From IMG/VR virus record IMGVR_UViG_3300025687_000162, positions 1-34,408 of that record: 34,408 bases of DNA, one strand, 5' to 3'. A program made the translations under genes and the position numbers. This DNA comes from a virus. Shown here piece by piece: positions 32,519-34,408 of the stretch. The notes below the pieces were generated by a model. The model did no database searches, was not told the DNA's origin, and was given only the letters and a program-made list of their open reading frames with translations. Position 1 is the first letter of the stretch. Each line of letters begins with the position of its first letter.

Positions 32519-34078
32519 TTATGTTCGCCAATATGCAACCCTCTTTTTTGTTCTTGGTTCATCTTCCCAGTTAGGATCTTCTGGATGTAACAAGTTCCAA
32601 CTGTCTTTCATGTAATGGATTGCCATAGTCATACAGTCTACTTGGTCATCATGTGCTCCATTAGGAAAGGACATACACTCTGAAAATAGATCATCTGACC
32701 ATACACGATCCTTTGGTAGCCAGACACGACCTGCTTCCATTAAAGGCGTAGATGCATAGACACGTGACACCTTATCTCTATCAGGAAGATAGTCTAACAC
32801 AGGAAGACCTGCTCTGCGCATGTCCTGTAAGAGTGACTGTCCTGATGCTTTCTTTTCAATAATACACACATCAGGTCTAAAGTCTTGATATAGTTCCTGT
32901 GCAATACGTCTTAGTTCAGGATATTCAAACCTTCCCCTTGTGTTACCAAGAAGAATAATATTAGAAACAACACTTTCTCCATCATAACCATCATCCTCAA
33001 AACTTTGAAATATTCCCCATGTTTGTATGACACTAAAGTCTGCAGTTCTTGAAGTACTAAAGGCTGTATCATATGTTTGTATAATAAAATCACATGGCGG
33101 TGGATCTTCATACTCCCACCATTTAAACCATTTCTTTTTAATTATACCACCGTCATCAGGACTTGGATCTTGCATATACAAAGCATTCCAATATCTTGCA
33201 CCATTGGATGCTCTAATCTCTTGCTCGTCTAGCCGTAGCATCTCATCAGACTTCCACTCTGGAAAGTATGATGTGCCTTCTGGCAAACCTAGCAATTCGG
33301 CGGCTGGTTCGTCAAGCCATGCAGGAATAGAAATTACTTCCCATGGATATACTGATTGTTCTCCTGTTGATGATTCTTGCTTTAGTAGCCATCCACACAA
33401 GTCGTCATAGTGATATCTTGTATTGATAATGATAATTGCACCATTTGGCATGATACGGGTACGAAGACCTGCAGGATACCACTCTTTGATATATCTACGA
33501 CCTGCTTCACTGAAGCTGTCTTCTTCTGACATAACGTCATCTAACAGTGCTACGTGAGCACCACGACCTGCAACCTGACTTCTTACACCTGCAGCATAGT
33601 ATGAACCATTCTTGTTAGTCTTCCACTTACCTGCTGCTTTAACATCACTACGCAAAGACACGCTACGAAAGATCTTTTGAAACTTCTCTGTGTTAACAAT
33701 GTCACGAACAGTACGACCAAAGTCACTTGCTAACTGATCACTGTGTGATACAGACATAATCTCATGGTTAGCATAGTTACCAATGTACCATGCAGGAAAT
33801 AGTTTGCTACAGATTAGTGACTTAGAAGAACGAGGAGGAAGAAATACCATAAGACGTTTAACATTACCGTCTACTACACCTTGAAGTTTCTCACACAATA
33901 ACTCAATGTGTCTACCCATCTCAAAGTCTGACACAAGAGTAGGAGCAAATATCTTTACAAATGTAAGGAAATCTGTTTTTGCTTTTAGTAGTGTGTACTT
34001 TGATAGTTTATCTTTAAAGTTAATAAAGTCACTTACACCAGAAAGATCTGGTAGTTCGTCTGTTTGTATATCTAACAT
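32519..34078 (-). CDS. terL: Terminase large subunit (519 aa)
   Basis: It is the motor that packages DNA into the procapsid. The ATPase domain has Walker A (LPPRSSKS, residues 80-87), Walker B (VALLDD, 176-181, with Glu185/186 just after), and a coupling motif (AIIIINTRYHYDD, 214-226). The nuclease domain has acidic residues at D337 (QTYDTAFS), E408 (CIIEKKASGQS) and D477/D478 (GAHDDQVD), consistent with an RNase-H-like metal site. Length is normal for the family. The portal follows, as usual. No small-subunit terminase is seen in the window; it may lie to the right. The start ATG 34078 has no strong ribosome-binding site and follows the 66-residue gene closely. Confidence 0.96.
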   Translation of the reverse strand: MLDIQTDELPDLSGVSDFINFKDKLSKYTLLKAKTDFLTFVKIFAPTLVSDFEMGRHIELLCEKLQGVVDGNVKRLMVFLPPRSSKSLICSKLFPAWYIGNYANHEIMSVSHSDQLASDFGRTVRDIVNTEKFQKIFRSVSLRSDVKAAGKWKTNKNGSYYAAGVRSQVAGRGAHVALLDDVMSEEDSFSEAGRRYIKEWYPAGLRTRIMPNGAIIIINTRYHYDDLCGWLLKQESSTGEQSVYPWEVISIPAWLDEPAAELLGLPEGTSYFPEWKSDEMLRLDEQEIRASNGARYWNALYMQDPSPDDGGIIKKKWFKWWEYEDPPPCDFIIQTYDTAFSTSRTADFSVIQTWGIFQSFEDDGYDGESVVSNIILLGNTRGRFEYPELRRIAQELYQDFRPDVCIIEKKASGQSLLQDMRRAGLPVLDYLPDRDKVSRVYASTPLMEAGRVWLPKDRVWSDDLFSECMSFPNGAHDDQVDCMTMAIHYMKDSWNLLHPEDPNWEDEPRTKKRVAYWRT

Positions 34079-34081
34079 GTG

Positions 34082-34282
34082 CTATGTATTAATTCCATCT
34101 GATATTGGTTGACATTTATAATGAATACTCTTTATAGGTGGTAAAGGAAACTCTTTTATATCATACACCATTTCTTTTACTCTGTCAAGACATTCTTGTT
34201 GTGTCCTGTTTGGACCTAACTTATCTGTAAATTCTATACAACTTCTATCAATCATGCAAATTAAAACCATTGCTGTGAACAT
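34082..34282 (-). CDS. Small exported-looking cysteine protein (66 aa)
   Basis: A hydrophobic N-terminus (MFTAMVLICMID) is followed by a small polar domain with cysteines at C15, C30 and C57 (RSCIEFTDKLGPNRTQQECL, HYKCQPISD). I recall the CIEFTDKLGPNRTxxxC pattern from small proteins placed before terminase or in early-structural positions of marine phages. The extended -10 sequence 34328-34320 lies about 38 bases upstream. No function is known; export to the periplasm is inferred. Confidence 0.78.
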   Translation of the reverse strand: MFTAMVLICMIDRSCIEFTDKLGPNRTQQECLDRVKEMVYDIKEFPLPPIKSIHYKCQPISDGINT

Positions 34283-34296
34283 AATTTATCTACTTT

Positions 34297-34313
34297 GTAA
34301 CAATTGGTAACAA
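34297..34313 (-). repeat. Direct repeat TTGTTAC, 10-bp period, in the leader of the operon
   Basis: Two copies of gtaacaa (34297-34303 and 34307-34313 on the plus strand) are exactly one DNA turn apart. They sit between the candidate promoter and the first start codon. They could be an operator or a leader-RNA element, or chance. Confidence 0.5.
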
Positions 34314-34319
34314 TAAGTG

Positions 34320-34348
34320 ATTATAACATACTTGCGTGTTCCATAAAA
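34320..34348 (-). promoter_or_regulatory. Extended -10 promoter candidate for the structural operon
   Basis: On the minus strand, TGTTATAAT (34328-34320) is a perfect extended -10 (TGnTATAAT). The -35 hexamer 17 bases upstream (TTTTAT, 34348-34343) is poor, as is typical for extended -10 promoters. It lies 38 bases before the first start codon and could drive the whole right-to-left operon. Confidence 0.6.
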
Positions 34349-34360
34349 ATATGTTATTTT

Positions 34361-34372
34361 ATATCTAGATAT
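34361..34372. promoter_or_regulatory. Perfect 12-bp palindrome ATATCTAGATAT upstream of the promoter
   Basis: The palindrome is 13 bases upstream of the weak -35 position, in the only non-coding stretch at the right edge (34283-34408). It is a possible regulator-binding site. AT-rich chance cannot be excluded. Confidence 0.35.
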
Positions 34373-34408
34373 GCCGGGATAAATACATACCCGACACACC
34401 AACAAAAT

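Noticed and set aside
34373-34395. A hairpin on the minus strand (GTCGGG...CCCGGC, 11-base loop) at the right edge
   Set aside because: The stem is short with a G-T pair and no T-run follows, so it is not supported as a terminator; it may be the tail of an upstream leader.
1-34408. tRNA, rRNA, CRISPR arrays, insertion sequences, integrase and attachment sites
   Set aside because: Nearly all bases are in minus-strand genes, gaps are at most about 160 bases, and none holds a cloverleaf, spaced repeats, transposase or integrase motifs.

Overview
The window is the virion-morphogenesis half of a tailed, double-stranded DNA bacteriophage. It is most likely a short-tailed (podovirus-like) marine phage infecting a low-GC marine bacterium. 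The evidence is a large terminase with Walker and nuclease motifs, a portal protein, a GroES-like co-chaperonin, a scaffold-like protein, an HK97-type major capsid protein, two adaptor-like neck proteins, a nozzle-like protein, several tail-fibre and adhesin proteins, and very large internal-protein candidates. I see no tape-measure, tail-tube or sheath gene, and no integrase, replication, lysozyme, rRNA or tRNA gene. The marine assignment rests on recollection of similar protein families and on base composition; it was not tested by a search.

Every supported gene lies on the minus strand, so the region reads from right to left. The order is: a small exported protein, terminase and portal (34.3-30.0 kb); two proteins with nearly identical C-terminal tags, a 64-residue protein and the co-chaperonin (30.0-27.9 kb); a promoter-like site, scaffold-like protein, conserved protein, decoration-like protein and major capsid protein, closed by a strong intrinsic terminator (27.9-24.6 kb); a small structural protein and the first adaptor (24.5-23.6 kb); a block of mostly small, lysine-rich proteins (23.6-18.7 kb); the second adaptor and a Cys-rich protein (18.7-17.75 kb); tail fibre, giant multidomain adhesin, fibre-assembly-like protein, small membrane protein and another fibre-like protein (17.75-9.5 kb); nozzle-like protein and small proteins (9.5-6.5 kb); and two or three large internal-protein candidates, the last running off the left edge.

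The genes are packed as tightly as possible. Nine junctions are the pentamer TAATG (stop and start sharing one base), and one more is TAGTG. Two genes under 50 codons (18702-18842 and 19674-19805) fill gaps that would otherwise look non-coding.

The most unusual feature is a set of modular C-terminal tags. Five otherwise unlike proteins end in a GG-[K/S]-[I/V] motif followed by one of two tails: SIVERNPYNYEPKGI (two proteins) or an RG-[C/W]-G-rich basic tail (three consecutive proteins). A sixth ends in KKGGMVGHNCLY. The two NPYNY tags are also almost identical as DNA (50 of 52 bases). Second, the block between the two adaptors encodes proteins with extreme positive charge, one with a histone-H1-like heptad repeat. 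Third, the adhesin region (about 10.86-15.74 kb) is visibly richer in GC than its flanks, with one edge inside the tail-fibre gene, as expected for an exchanged host-recognition cassette. Its 1161-residue adhesin has an A-B-C / SPRY / A'-B'-C' layout.
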